DNA of 64,000 bases from Pseudonocardia petroleophila. GTDB lineage: Bacteria; Actinomycetota; Actinomycetes; Mycobacteriales; Pseudonocardiaceae. Of this stretch, positions 1-9,453 are shown piece after piece; within the stretch, counting starts at the first letter, position 1; each line of letters starts with the position of its first letter. The translations under genes were made by a program, and so were the position numbers. The DNA lies in assembly GCF_014235185.1 (NCBI RefSeq), contig NZ_CP060131.1, positions 5,525,501 to 5,589,500 of the forward strand, read 5' to 3'. The notes beneath the pieces were generated by a model that was not told where the DNA came from, ran no database searches, and saw only the letters and a program-made list of their open reading frames with translations.

Positions 1-110
1 CGTCCCAGCCCGGCGGCCGAGGACGCGAACAGCCAGCCCAGCGCCACGTAGGGCAGCAGCAGGACCGCTCCCAGCAGCAGGTGGACGATCCGGCGGGTGA
101 TCAGAGCCAT
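1..110 (-). CDS. Partial membrane protein, N-terminus only
   Basis: The first 36 residues of a minus-strand protein that runs off the left edge. The visible part starts with MALITRRI, followed by a hydrophobic stretch (about residues 9-32) that looks like a transmembrane helix or an uncleaved signal anchor. Codons are almost all G/C in the third position, as in real genes nearby. It is divergent from the polytopic membrane protein that follows. Actinobacterial sensor kinases often begin this way, but the fragment is too short to name a family. Confidence 0.55.
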   Translation of the reverse strand, partial: MALITRRIVHLLLGAVLLLPYVALGWLFASSAAGLG

Positions 111-141
111 GGGTCGATCGTCGCAGCCCCGGCGGTCCGCG

Positions 142-185
142 ACCTCCCTCGCGCGGGGGAGGCCGTCCGCCCGCGCGAGGGAGGT
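142..185. promoter_or_regulatory. Perfect 16-bp inverted repeat in divergent promoter region
   Basis: Arms at 142-157 and 170-185 are perfectly complementary (left arm ACCTCCCTCGCGCGGG) around a 12-nt spacer. It lies between two divergent membrane-protein genes, 31 nt before the ATG of the plus-strand one. It could be a regulator operator or an RNA hairpin; there is no U-tract, so a classical terminator is unlikely. Confidence 0.6.
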
Positions 186-216
186 GCGGGGGCCGCCGCG
201 CGGACAGGCTCCCCCC

Positions 217-885
217 ATGACACCTCTCGCGCACCGCGCCCTCGGCTGGGCCGCCGCCACCGGAACCCTGCCGTACCTGACCCTCAAGGCCCTGTGGCTC
301 ACCGGCAGCGACGTCGGCACGACCGATCCCGCGCTGGTGCACAGCCCGGCGATGGTCGTGCTCAACGGGGTCACCGCCGTGCTCGACCTCGTGGTGATCG
401 CGCTGGCGCTGGCCCTGACCCACCCGGTCGGGCGACGGCTGCCCGCGTGGCTCGTGCTGCTGCCGATGTGGGTCGGTAGCGGCCTGCTGGTGCCGGTGGC
501 GGTGGGCGTCCTGCCTGCGACGCTGCTGGCGAGCGCCGACCCGTCCACCCCGCCGGACTTCCTGGAGTCCTGGGTGCGGCCGCTGGTCTACGGCGGGTTC
601 GCCTGGCAGGCGGTGTTCCTGCTGGCCGCGTTCGCGCTGCACGCCCGGGCGCGGTGGTCACCCGCCCGCGGGACCTCGCCCCTGCTCCCGGTCACCGCCA
701 CGGGCGGGATCGTGCTGGCGATGCTCTCCGGGGTGCTGCACGTCGTCCTCGCGGTGCGGACCGGCGTGCCCGCCGCGGCGGTGCAGGAGACCGTGAGTGC
801 GCTGCTCGCGCTCCTCGGGGCGGCCGGGGTGCTGGGACTGGTCCGGGGGTCCGCGCACCGGGTCGCCGCCGTGGTCGCGGCCTGA
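217..885 (+). CDS. Polytopic membrane protein, probably truncated by a frameshift
   Basis: A 222-residue hydrophobic protein with about six predicted helices (roughly residues 10-28, 46-68, 77-100, 122-142, 160-180, 190-208) and short loops. No catalytic motif is recognisable and I cannot name a family. The ATG at 217 is preferred over the upstream start at 97 because the segment before it is charged, has no helix and overlaps the inverted repeat. The frame ends at a TGA at 883-885, but the downstream 220 nt continue as hydrophobic, high-GC3 coding sequence in another frame, so the true protein is probably about 295 residues with two more helices. It is divergent from the partial membrane gene at the window edge. 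Confidence 0.7.
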   Translation: MTPLAHRALGWAAATGTLPYLTLKALWLTGSDVGTTDPALVHSPAMVVLNGVTAVLDLVVIALALALTHPVGRRLPAWLVLLPMWVGSGLLVPVAVGVLPATLLASADPSTPPDFLESWVRPLVYGGFAWQAVFLLAAFALHARARWSPARGTSPLLPVTATGGIVLAMLSGVLHVVLAVRTGVPAAAVQETVSALLALLGAAGVLGLVRGSAHRVAAVVAA

Positions 886-1106
886 CCGGCAGCGCCGCGC
901 TGTTCGCCTGGGGCCTCTGGACGACGGCGCTGGTCGCGACGGCCGCCCCGCTGGTCACCCCCGACGCGGTCGCGGGCGCCGCCCACCTGACCGGTCTGCT
1001 CGGCGGCTTCGCCCTGGCGGTGGCGGCCCTGCTGGCGGTGACGCCGGACGCCGCCCCGACCCGCACACCCCCGCGAGCCGCCGTCCCCACGCCCGTGGGT
1101 CGCTGA
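882..1106 (+). pseudogene. Out-of-frame C-terminal part of the preceding membrane protein
   Basis: In the frame ending at the TGA of 1104-1106, the sequence reads LTGSAALFAWGLWTTAL and goes on through two hydrophobic segments (about 900-960 and 985-1040). Nearly every third base is G or C, and no start codon with a ribosome site is available. Adding one C to the GGCC run at 879-882 would join the upstream frame (VVAA) directly to LTGSAALF without a stop. This is best read as the missing C-terminus after a one-base deletion, real or a sequencing error. Confidence 0.65.
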
Positions 1107-1135
1107 GCCTCCGGCCGAGGGCGGGGTGGTGGGGG

Positions 1136-1498
1136 TCAGGCCGGCGGCAGCAGGACGTCGGTGTCGAAGCAGGTGCGGGTGCCGGTGTGGCAGGCCGGAC
1201 CGGTCTGGTCGACCACCACGACCAGCGCGTCGCCGTCGCAGTCCAGCCGCACCTCGTGCACGGCCTGGGCGTGGCCCGAGCTCTCGCCCTTGACCCAGTA
1301 CTCCTCGCGCGAGCGCGACCAGTACGTCGCCCGGCGGGTGGTGAGGGTGCGGTGCAGCGCCTCGTCGTCCATCCAGGCCACCATCAGCACCTCGCCGGTG
1401 CCGCGCTGCTGGGCGACGGCGCACACGAGCCCGTCCGCGTCGCGCTTGAGCCGGGCCGCGATCGCCGGGTCCAGCGCGGAGTCCAGGACCCGGGTCAT
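1136..1498 (-). CDS. hisI: Phosphoribosyl-AMP cyclohydrolase
   Basis: A 120-residue HisI that hydrolyses the adenine ring of phosphoribosyl-AMP, the third step of histidine synthesis, in the cytoplasm. The family core is visible: VAWMDDEAL, TYWSRSREEYWVKGESSG, the Asp-containing LDCDGD metal site, and the C-terminal zinc cysteines in PACHTGTRTCF. No HisE domain is fused, so phosphoribosyl-ATP pyrophosphatase must be encoded elsewhere, as is usual in actinobacteria. Its ATG overlaps the hisF stop as ATGA, which indicates translational coupling. It is the last gene of the hisF-hisI unit. Confidence 0.97.
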   Translation of the reverse strand: MTRVLDSALDPAIAARLKRDADGLVCAVAQQRGTGEVLMVAWMDDEALHRTLTTRRATYWSRSREEYWVKGESSGHAQAVHEVRLDCDGDALVVVVDQTGPACHTGTRTCFDTDVLLPPA

Positions 1499-2283
1499 CG
1501 GACCTCCACCGCAGCCTCCTTGAGCGCCTGCTTGACGTCGCCGATCCGGAAGTGCCCGAAGTGGAACACCGTGGCCGCGAGCACCGCGTCGGCGCCGGCC
1601 CGGACCGCGGGCACGAAGTGGTCGACCTCCCCCGCTCCCCCGCTGGCGATCACCGGCACGTCCACGCGGGCCCGGACCGCGGCGATCATCCGCAGGTCGA
1701 ACCCGGCGCGCGTGCCGTCGGCGTCCATCGAGTTGAGCAGGATCTCCCCGACGCCGAGCTCCTGGCCCCGCGCCGCCCACTCGACGGCGTCGATACCGGT
1801 TCCGCGACGCCCGCCGTGGGTGGTGACCTCCCAGCCCGACGGCGTCGGCTCGGCCCCGTCGGGCACGGTCCGCGCGTCGACCGACAGCACGATGCACTGC
1901 GACCCGAACCGGCGGCTGGCCTCGTGCAGCAGCTCCGGCCGGGCGATGGCCGCGGTGTTGATCGACACCTTGTCGGCGCCGTTGCGCAGGAGCACGTCGA
2001 TGTCGTCGGTGGCCCGGATGCCGCCGCCGACCGTCAGCGGGATGAAGACCTGCTCGGCGGTGCGCCGCACGACGTCGAGCATGGTGGCGCGCTCGCCGGA
2101 GGACGCGGTGACGTCGAGGAACGTCAGCTCGTCGGCCCCCTCGGCGTCGTAGACGCGGGCCATCTCGACCGGGTCGCCCGCGTCGCGGAGGTCGACGAAG
2201 TTGACGCCCTTGACGACCCGCCCGCGCCCCTGGTTGTCGGAGGAGACGTCGAGACACGGGATCACGCGCACGGCCACACTCAC
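1495..2283 (-). CDS. hisF: Imidazole glycerol phosphate synthase cyclase subunit HisF
   Basis: A 262-residue TIM barrel that pairs with HisH to convert PRFAR and ammonia into imidazole glycerol phosphate and AICAR. Visible landmarks are the N-terminal VIPCLDV with the catalytic Asp, LTVGGGIR, GADKVSINTAA, ILLNSMDADGT with the second catalytic Asp, and the phosphate-binding VIASGGAG. The GTG start at 2283 is supported by a TAGGCT -10 box exactly 7 nt upstream, which predicts a leaderless mRNA; GTG codons two and four residues downstream are alternatives. It is separated from hisA by 185 bp that contain a long hairpin, so it probably has its own transcript with hisI. Confidence 0.97.
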   Translation of the reverse strand: MSVAVRVIPCLDVSSDNQGRGRVVKGVNFVDLRDAGDPVEMARVYDAEGADELTFLDVTASSGERATMLDVVRRTAEQVFIPLTVGGGIRATDDIDVLLRNGADKVSINTAAIARPELLHEASRRFGSQCIVLSVDARTVPDGAEPTPSGWEVTTHGGRRGTGIDAVEWAARGQELGVGEILLNSMDADGTRAGFDLRMIAAVRARVDVPVIASGGAGEVDHFVPAVRAGADAVLAATVFHFGHFRIGDVKQALKEAAVEVR

Positions 2284-2290
2284 GCCGGGC

Positions 2291-2296
2291 AGCCTA
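2291..2296 (-). promoter_or_regulatory. -10 box of hisF
   Basis: TAGGCT on the minus strand, 7 nt before the hisF GTG. This spacing places the transcript start on the start codon. It lies downstream of the hairpin that separates hisF from hisA. Confidence 0.6.
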
Positions 2297-2353
2297 CTGA
2301 CGGACGGTTCCCGCCCCCGCCGCGGACGGTCCTCGGGTCCCGTCGGGACTCGG

Positions 2354-2420
2354 CTTTGCTCTGCTCACCGATACGCACCGGTCCGGCCCCGGGTGGTGCG
2401 TACCGGTAAGCAGAGCAAAG
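2354..2420 (-). terminator. 26-bp-stem hairpin between hisA and hisF
   Basis: Arms at 2354-2379 and 2395-2420 enclose a 15-nt loop. Read as DNA, the arms differ at two positions. In RNA of the minus strand, the his-gene sense strand, both become G-U pairs, so the stem is continuous over 26 bp. No U-tract follows. It could end the hisA transcript or be a miniature repeat element; the ends read CTTTGCTCTGCT. Confidence 0.6.
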
Positions 2421-2468
2421 GAGGTTCGGCCCACGGGGGTCCGGCGAACCGGGGAACGAGCGCCGGGG

Positions 2469-3260
2469 TCAGCCCGCCTGCTGCGCGGCGCCCCCGCGCG
2501 CGGCGACCGCGCGCATGGCCTCCAGCGCCTCGGGCAGCGTGAACCGGCCGGCGTAGAGCGCCTTGCCGACGATCGAGCCCTCCAGGTTGACGCCCTCGGC
2601 GGCGACCTCGGCCAGCGCCTCCAGGTCGGAGATCTGCGAGATCCCCCCGGAGACGATCAACGGGGCCGAGGTGGCGTTCGCGACCTCGCGCATGAGGTCG
2701 GTGTTGGGACCCTTGAGCATCCCGTCCTTGCTGACGTCGGTGACGACGTAGCGGGCGCACCCGTCGCGGTCGAGGCGGGCCAGCGTCTCCCACAGGTCGC
2801 CGCCGTCGGTGGTCCAGCCGCGGGCGGCGAGCCGGTGCCGCGTCGATCCGTCGGGGCCCTCGGAGACCCGGACGTCGAGGCCGACCGCGATCCGCTCCCC
2901 GTGCGCCGCGATCGCCCGCGCGCACCACCGCGGGTCCTCCAGCGCCGCGGTGCCCAGGTTGACCCGCGCGCAGCCGGTGGACAGCGCCCGCTCCAGCGAC
3001 GCGTCGTCGCGGATGCCGCCGGACAGCTCCACCTGCACGTCCAGCTCCCCGACGACCGAGGCCAGCAGCTCCGCGTTGGAACCGCGGCCGAACGCGGCGT
3101 CGAGGTCGACGAGGTGGACCCACTCCGCGCCGTCGTTCTGCCACTGCAGCGCGGCGTCCCGGGGAGCGCCGTAGCCGGTCTCGGTGCCGGCCTCGCCCTG
3201 GACCAGGCGGACGGCCTGGCCGTCGGCGACGTCGACCGCGGGCAGCAACACGAAAGTCAC
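2469..3260 (-). CDS. priA: ProFAR isomerase, probably bifunctional HisA/TrpF (PriA)
   Basis: A 263-residue barrel that isomerises ProFAR to PRFAR in histidine synthesis. Seen directly: FVLLPAVDVADGQAVRLVQG with the catalytic Asp, VELSGGIRDD, VNLGTAAL, YVVTDVSKDGM with the second catalytic Asp, and LIVSGGIS. Actinobacterial members usually also perform the TrpF reaction because trpF is absent, hence the PriA call; that is family knowledge, not visible here. The GTG at 3260 is chosen because TACGCT lies 7 nt before it; an ATG six codons upstream (3278) is possible. It stands apart from hisH because a kinase and a dehydrogenase intervene. Confidence 0.95.
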   Translation of the reverse strand: MTFVLLPAVDVADGQAVRLVQGEAGTETGYGAPRDAALQWQNDGAEWVHLVDLDAAFGRGSNAELLASVVGELDVQVELSGGIRDDASLERALSTGCARVNLGTAALEDPRWCARAIAAHGERIAVGLDVRVSEGPDGSTRHRLAARGWTTDGGDLWETLARLDRDGCARYVVTDVSKDGMLKGPNTDLMREVANATSAPLIVSGGISQISDLEALAEVAAEGVNLEGSIVGKALYAGRFTLPEALEAMRAVAARGGAAQQAG

Positions 3261-3267
3261 GGCGCGC

Positions 3268-3273
3268 AGCGTA
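3268..3273 (-). promoter_or_regulatory. -10 box of hisA/priA
   Basis: TACGCT on the minus strand, 7 nt before the GTG. It predicts a leaderless transcript starting in the short gap between the kinase gene and hisA. Confidence 0.55.
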
Positions 3274-3283
3274 CCCATCCGGT

Positions 3284-5008
<1,725 letters not shown>

Positions 5009-5068
5009 GACGATCACTCCCTCTGCTCGTTCCGATGGAGTCGCCGCGCGCGGTCGAGGTTTCGGACC

Positions 5069-5074
5069 TAGCGT
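5069..5074 (+). promoter_or_regulatory. -10 box of the SDR gene
   Basis: TAGCGT, 7 nt before the ATG at 5082, inside the 73-bp divergent gap to the kinase gene. It predicts a leaderless mRNA. Confidence 0.55.
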
Positions 5075-5081
5075 GCGCAGT

Positions 5082-5774
5082 ATGGATCTCGACGGGGCAC
5101 GTGTGGTGGTCGCAGGCGCGAGCGGTGTGCTGGGTGCGGCGATCGCCCGCTCGCTGCACGGCCGGGGTGCCCGGCTGGTGCTGGCCGGGCGCGACGCCGA
5201 CCGGCTCGCGGCGGTCGGCGTCGACGCCCCCGTGCTCACCTTCGACGCGCTCGACCTGGAGCGCTGCGCCGCCGTCGTCGACGAGGCCGCGGAGCTGCTG
5301 GGCGGCCTCGACGTGCTCGTGGTCGCGTTCGGCGTCGCCGCGTTCGGGCCCGCGGAGCAGGCGGGCGACGTGATCACCGAGCACCTGCTGACCGTCAACA
5401 CGATGGCGCCGATGGCGATGGTCCGGGCCGCCGTGCCGCGGTTCGATGGCGACGGGACGGCCGTGGTGCTCAGCGCGATCCTCGCCGACCACCCCACCGC
5501 CGGCATGGCCGCCTACACCGCCAGCAAGGCCGGGCTCTCCGCCTGGCTCACGGCGGTGCGCCAGGAGCAGCGCCGCCAGGGCGTCACCGTCTTCGACGTC
5601 CGGCCGCCGCACATCGAGACCGGCCTCGCCGACCGCGCGATCGAGGGCGAGGCCCCGTCGATGACGGCAGGGGCGACGGTGGAGGAGCTGGTGGAGCTGG
5701 TCGTCGACGGCATCCGCGACGGGCGTCGCGAGCTGCGCTACGACCTCAAGGAGCGGGCCTTCGCCGGGCACTAG
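5082..5774 (+). CDS. Short-chain dehydrogenase/reductase
   Basis: A 230-residue Rossmann oxidoreductase of the classical SDR type. The dinucleotide motif GASGVLGAAIA is at residues 12-22, with AGRDADRL following the second strand. Ser in VVLSAILAD and the YTASK catalytic pair (Y and K) complete the triad; the Asn-rich strand reads VVAFGVA rather than NNAG, a common variation. After the active site comes VRPPHIETGL, as in SDRs that act on hydrophobic or sugar substrates. The substrate cannot be told. It is the only plus-strand gene inside the his region, and its TAG overlaps the hisH TAG by four bases (convergent). Confidence 0.88.
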   Translation: MDLDGARVVVAGASGVLGAAIARSLHGRGARLVLAGRDADRLAAVGVDAPVLTFDALDLERCAAVVDEAAELLGGLDVLVVAFGVAAFGPAEQAGDVITEHLLTVNTMAPMAMVRAAVPRFDGDGTAVVLSAILADHPTAGMAAYTASKAGLSAWLTAVRQEQRRQGVTVFDVRPPHIETGLADRAIEGEAPSMTAGATVEELVELVVDGIRDGRRELRYDLKERAFAGH

Positions 5775-6406
5775 CCGACGACGTCCCGCAGCCAGTTCTG
5801 CAGCACCGCGGCCCCGGCGTCGCCGGACTTCTCCGGGTGGAACTGGGTGGCCGCGAGCGCGCCGTTCTCCACCGCCGCCACGAAGTCCTCGCCGTGGTGG
5901 GCCCAGGTGACCAGCGGCGGGCGCAGCACCTCGGAGGGCTCCAGCTCCCAGCGCCGCACGCCGAAGGAGTGCACGAAGTAGAAGCGGGTGTCGGCGTCGA
6001 GGCCGTGGAACAGCGCCGACCCGGCCGGCGCCGTGACGGTGTTCCAGCCCATGTGCGGGAGCACGTCGGCCTTGATCTGCTCGACGGTGCCCGGCCACTG
6101 CCCGCAGCCGACGGTGCGCTCGCCCCACTCGACACCCAGGTCGAACAGCACCTGCATGCCGACGCAGATCCCGAGCACCGGGCGGCCCCCGGCCAGGCGG
6201 CGGTCGATGATCCGCGGCCCGCCGATGGACTGCAGCCCGGCCATGCACGCCGCGAACGCCCCGACCCCGGGGACGACGAGACCGTCGGCCTCGGCGGCCT
6301 CGTCGGCGTCGGAGGTCACGGTGACGTCGGCCCCGACCCGGCTCAGCGCGCGTTCCGCGGAACGCAGGTTGCCCGACCCGTAGTCGAGCACGACGATCCT
6401 CGGCAT
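5771..6406 (-). CDS. hisH: Imidazole glycerol phosphate synthase glutaminase subunit HisH
   Basis: A 211-residue class-I glutamine amidotransferase that supplies ammonia to HisF. Seen: VLDYGSGNLRS, the PGVGAF oxyanion strand, the nucleophile Cys in LGICVGMQ, and the His-Glu pair in TQFHPEKSG. Its ATG overlaps the hisB stop by one base (TGATG). It is the last gene of the hisD-C-B-H run. The partner HisF is encoded about 3.5 kb away on the same strand, beyond the inserted kinase and SDR genes. Confidence 0.97.
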   Translation of the reverse strand: MPRIVVLDYGSGNLRSAERALSRVGADVTVTSDADEAAEADGLVVPGVGAFAACMAGLQSIGGPRIIDRRLAGGRPVLGICVGMQVLFDLGVEWGERTVGCGQWPGTVEQIKADVLPHMGWNTVTAPAGSALFHGLDADTRFYFVHSFGVRRWELEPSEVLRPPLVTWAHHGEDFVAAVENGALAATQFHPEKSGDAGAAVLQNWLRDVVG

Positions 6407-7005
6407 CAGAGCGTGCCCTTCGTGGACGCGATCCCGGTGATCCGGTCGTCCGGCTCCACCGCGGCGCGCAGGGCCCGGGCGACGGCCTTGAACTCGGCCT
6501 CGGTGATGTGGTGCGGGTCGCGGCCGTCGAGCACGCGGACGTGCAGGGCGAGGTGGCCGTGGAAGGCCAGCGACTCGAACACGTGCCGGTTGAGCACCGT
6601 CGGGTAGTGCCCGCCGACGACGAACCCCGTCATGACGTCGGGCTCGCCGGTGTGCACGGTGTACGGGCGCCCGGAGACGTCGACGACGGCCTGCGCCAGC
6701 GCCTCGTCCATCGGGATCCAGGCGTCGCCGAAGCGGCGGATGCCCTTCTTGTCGCCGAGCGCCTGGAGGATCGCCTGGCCGAGCACGATCGAGGTGTCCT
6801 CGACGGTGTGGTGCGCGTCGAGGTCGACGTCGCCGGTGGCGCGCACGGTGAGGTCGAACGCCCCGTGCTTGCCGAAGGCGTCGAGCATGTGGTCGAAGAA
6901 CGGGACGCCGGTGGCGATCTCGGTCCTCCCGGTGCCGTCGAGGTCGATCTCGACGAGGACCGTGGACTCCTTGGTGATCCGCTCGACGCGGCCGATCCTG
7001 CTCAT
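6406..7005 (-). CDS. hisB: Imidazoleglycerol-phosphate dehydratase
   Basis: A 199-residue monofunctional IGPD that dehydrates imidazole glycerol phosphate to imidazole acetol phosphate with two bound manganese ions. The metal-binding histidines appear in FFDHMLDAFGKHG, DAHHTVEDT, ESLAFHGHL and DPHHITEAEFKA. There is no HisB-N phosphatase domain, so histidinol-phosphatase is separate. Its start overlaps the hisC stop (ATGA), which implies coupled translation. Confidence 0.97.
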   Translation of the reverse strand: MSRIGRVERITKESTVLVEIDLDGTGRTEIATGVPFFDHMLDAFGKHGAFDLTVRATGDVDLDAHHTVEDTSIVLGQAILQALGDKKGIRRFGDAWIPMDEALAQAVVDVSGRPYTVHTGEPDVMTGFVVGGHYPTVLNRHVFESLAFHGHLALHVRVLDGRDPHHITEAEFKAVARALRAAVEPDDRITGIASTKGTL

Positions 7006-8105
7006 GCGAGCTCCTTCGTTGCGAGGTCGACGGCCACGGCCAGGAACGCGTCGTTCTCCTCGGGTGTCCCGACGGTGACCCGCAGCCGCCCCGCGATCCC
7101 GACGTCGCGGATCAGCACGCCGCGGTCCAGGAAGGCCTGCCAGGCGCGGGGCGCCTCGGCGAACGCGCCGAACAGGGCGAAGTTGGCGTCGCTGGGCACG
7201 ACGTCGTAGCCCGCGCTGCGCAGCTCGTCGACGACGCGGTCGCGCTCGTGGCGCAGCAGCGCGACCGAGCCGAGGGTGGCCCCGGCGTGGCGCAGCGAGG
7301 CGCGCGCGGCGGCCTGGGTGAGCGCCGAGAGGTGGTAGGGCAGCCGGACGAGCTGCAGCGCGTCGACGACGGCGGGCGCGGCCGCGAGGTAGCCCAGCCG
7401 CCCGCCGGCGAACGCGAACGCCTTGCTCATCGTGCGGCTCACGATGAGCTTGTGCCCGTGCGTCTCCAGCAGCGTGACGGCGCTGGGCCGGTCGGAGAAC
7501 TCCGCGTAGGCCTCGTCGACCACCACGATCCCCGGGGCCGCGTCGACCAGGACGGCCAGCTCGGCGGGCTGCAGTGACTGGCCGGTGGGGTTGTTCGGGC
7601 TGGTCAGGAACGTGATGTCCGGTCCTGCCGAGCGCAGGAGCGCGGCGGCGGCGTCGACGTCGATCGCGAAGTCGGCCTTCCGCGGGGCGGGCAGCCACTC
7701 GGTGCGCGTGCCCGCGGCGATGATCGGGTGCATCGAGTAGCTGGGCTCGAACCCGACGGCCGTGCGGCCGGGCCCGCCGAAGCACTGCATGATCTGCTGC
7801 AGCACCTCGTTGGACCCGTTGGCGGCCCAGACGTGCTCCGGGCCCAGCGGCACGCCGGTGGCGGCCGTCAGGTAGGCGGCGAGGTCGGTGCGCAGCGCCG
7901 TCGCGTCGCGGTCCGGGTAGCGGTGCAGGTCGGCCGCGGCCTCCGCGGCGGCCGCGGTGACGTCGGCGACCAGCTCCGGCGGCGGCGGGTACGGGTTCTC
8001 GTTGGTGTTGAGCCGCACCGCGACGTCGAGCTGCGGGGCGCCGTAGGGGGACTTCCCGCGCAGGTCGTCGCGCAGGGGGAGGTCGTCGAGCGTGATCTCC
8101 TTCAT
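7002..8105 (-). CDS. hisC: Histidinol-phosphate aminotransferase
   Basis: A 367-residue fold-type I PLP enzyme that transaminates imidazole acetol phosphate with glutamate. Motifs: LNTNENPYPPPPE, ANGSNEVLQQ for phosphate binding, SPNNPTGQ, VDEAYAEF with the Asp that holds the pyridine nitrogen, and the PLP lysine in SRTMSKAFAFAGGRLGY. Length is normal. Its ATG overlaps the hisD stop (ATGA). The downstream neighbour hisB starts on its own stop codon, so the whole run should be one transcript. Confidence 0.97.
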   Translation of the reverse strand: MKEITLDDLPLRDDLRGKSPYGAPQLDVAVRLNTNENPYPPPPELVADVTAAAAEAAADLHRYPDRDATALRTDLAAYLTAATGVPLGPEHVWAANGSNEVLQQIMQCFGGPGRTAVGFEPSYSMHPIIAAGTRTEWLPAPRKADFAIDVDAAAALLRSAGPDITFLTSPNNPTGQSLQPAELAVLVDAAPGIVVVDEAYAEFSDRPSAVTLLETHGHKLIVSRTMSKAFAFAGGRLGYLAAAPAVVDALQLVRLPYHLSALTQAAARASLRHAGATLGSVALLRHERDRVVDELRSAGYDVVPSDANFALFGAFAEAPRAWQAFLDRGVLIRDVGIAGRLRVTVGTPEENDAFLAVAVDLATKELA

Positions 8106-9421
8106 GCGCGGAACCGCGCCGTGACGGCCTGGCCGTGCGCGGGCAGGTCCTCGGCCCCGGCCAGCGTGACCACCGAGTCGGCGACCTCGCGCAGCGCGTC
8201 CTGCGAGTAGTCGACGACGTGCACGCCGCGCAGGAACGTCTGCACCGACAGGCCCGCGGAGTGCCGCGCGCAGCCGCCGGTGGGCAGGACGTGGTTGGAG
8301 CCCGCGCAGTAGTCGCCGAGGCTGACCGGCGCCCACGGCCCGACGAAGATCGCGCCGGCGTTGCGGACGCGCAGGGCGACCGCGCGGGCGTCGGCGGTCT
8401 GGATCTCCAGGTGCTCCGCGGCGTAGGCGTCGACCACGGCGACCCCGTCGTCGAGGTCGGAGACGAGCACCGTGCCGGACTGCGGCCCGGTGAGCGCCTC
8501 GCGGATCCGCTCGTCGTGCTTGGTGGCGGGGACCTGCACGGCCAGTTCGGCGTCGACGGCGTCGGCGAGCGCGGGCGACGTCGTGACCAGCACCGACGCC
8601 GCGGCGGGGTCGTGCTCGGCCTGGGAGATGAGGTCGGCGGCGACGTGCACCGGGTCGGCCGTGTCGTCGGCCAGCACGGCGATCTCGGTGGTGCCGGCCT
8701 CCGCGTCGATGCCGATCAGGCCGCGCAGCAGCCGCTTGGCCGCGGTGACGTAGATGTTGCCGGGGCCGGTGACCATGTCGACGGGCTCCAGCTCGCCGCC
8801 GTCGGTGTCGGTGCCGCCGTACGCCAGCAGCGCGACGGCCTGCGCTCCCCCGACCGCCCACACCTCGTCGACGCCCAGCAGCGCGGCCGCGGCGAGGATC
8901 GTGGGGTGCGGCAGCCCGCCGTGCTCGGCCTGCGGCGGCGACGCGACGACCAGCGACTCGACCCCCGCCTCCTGCGCCGGGACGACGTTCATGACGACGC
9001 TCGACGGGTACACCGCGCGACCGCCCGGCGCGTAGAGCCCGACGCGGCGGACCGGCACGAACCGCTCGGTGACGGTGCCGCCGGGGACGACGTGGGTGAC
9101 GATGTCGGTGCGGCGCTGCTCGGAGTGGACCTTCCGGGCCCGCTCGATCGACACCTCGAGCGCGGCGCGCACCTGCGGGTCCAGCGCGTCGAGGGCCGCG
9201 GTGATCGTCGCCGCCGGGACGCGCACGGACGCCGACCGCACGCCGTCGAAGCGCTCGCCGAACTCCAGCGCCGCCTCCGTGCCGCGGTCGCGCACGGCCT
9301 CGACCAGCGGCCGGACCTGGTGCAGGACCGTGTCGACGTCGACCTCCGCGCGCGGCAGCAGGGCCCGCAGCGCGGCGGTGGTGGGGAGCTTCTGGGGGCG
9401 CAGGTCGGTCCGGCGGAGCAT
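8102..9421 (-). CDS. hisD: Histidinol dehydrogenase
   Basis: A 439-residue zinc- and NAD-dependent enzyme that carries out the last two oxidations to histidine. Seen: YAPGGRAVYPSSVVMNVVPA, VTGPGNIYVTAAKR, SQAEHDPAA with the catalytic Glu-His, YAAEHLEI and the C-terminal zinc histidine. It heads the minus-strand his genes. TAGGCT lies 7 nt before the ATG, which sets this start and predicts a leaderless his mRNA starting downstream of the small zinc-ribbon gene. Confidence 0.97.
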   Translation of the reverse strand: MLRRTDLRPQKLPTTAALRALLPRAEVDVDTVLHQVRPLVEAVRDRGTEAALEFGERFDGVRSASVRVPAATITAALDALDPQVRAALEVSIERARKVHSEQRRTDIVTHVVPGGTVTERFVPVRRVGLYAPGGRAVYPSSVVMNVVPAQEAGVESLVVASPPQAEHGGLPHPTILAAAALLGVDEVWAVGGAQAVALLAYGGTDTDGGELEPVDMVTGPGNIYVTAAKRLLRGLIGIDAEAGTTEIAVLADDTADPVHVAADLISQAEHDPAAASVLVTTSPALADAVDAELAVQVPATKHDERIREALTGPQSGTVLVSDLDDGVAVVDAYAAEHLEIQTADARAVALRVRNAGAIFVGPWAPVSLGDYCAGSNHVLPTGGCARHSAGLSVQTFLRGVHVVDYSQDALREVADSVVTLAGAEDLPAHGQAVTARFRA

Positions 9422-9428
9422 GGTCCCC

Positions 9429-9434
9429 AGCCTA
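9429..9434 (-). promoter_or_regulatory. -10 box of hisD
   Basis: TAGGCT on the minus strand, 7 nt before the hisD ATG. It would drive the hisD-C-B-H transcript from its first codon. Confidence 0.6.
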
Positions 9435-9453
9435 CGGCCGCCGCCCCCGGCGC

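Noticed and set aside
882..1106. Programmed frameshift in the first membrane protein
   Set aside because: No slippery heptamer or following pseudoknot is evident; a simple one-base deletion explains the data better.
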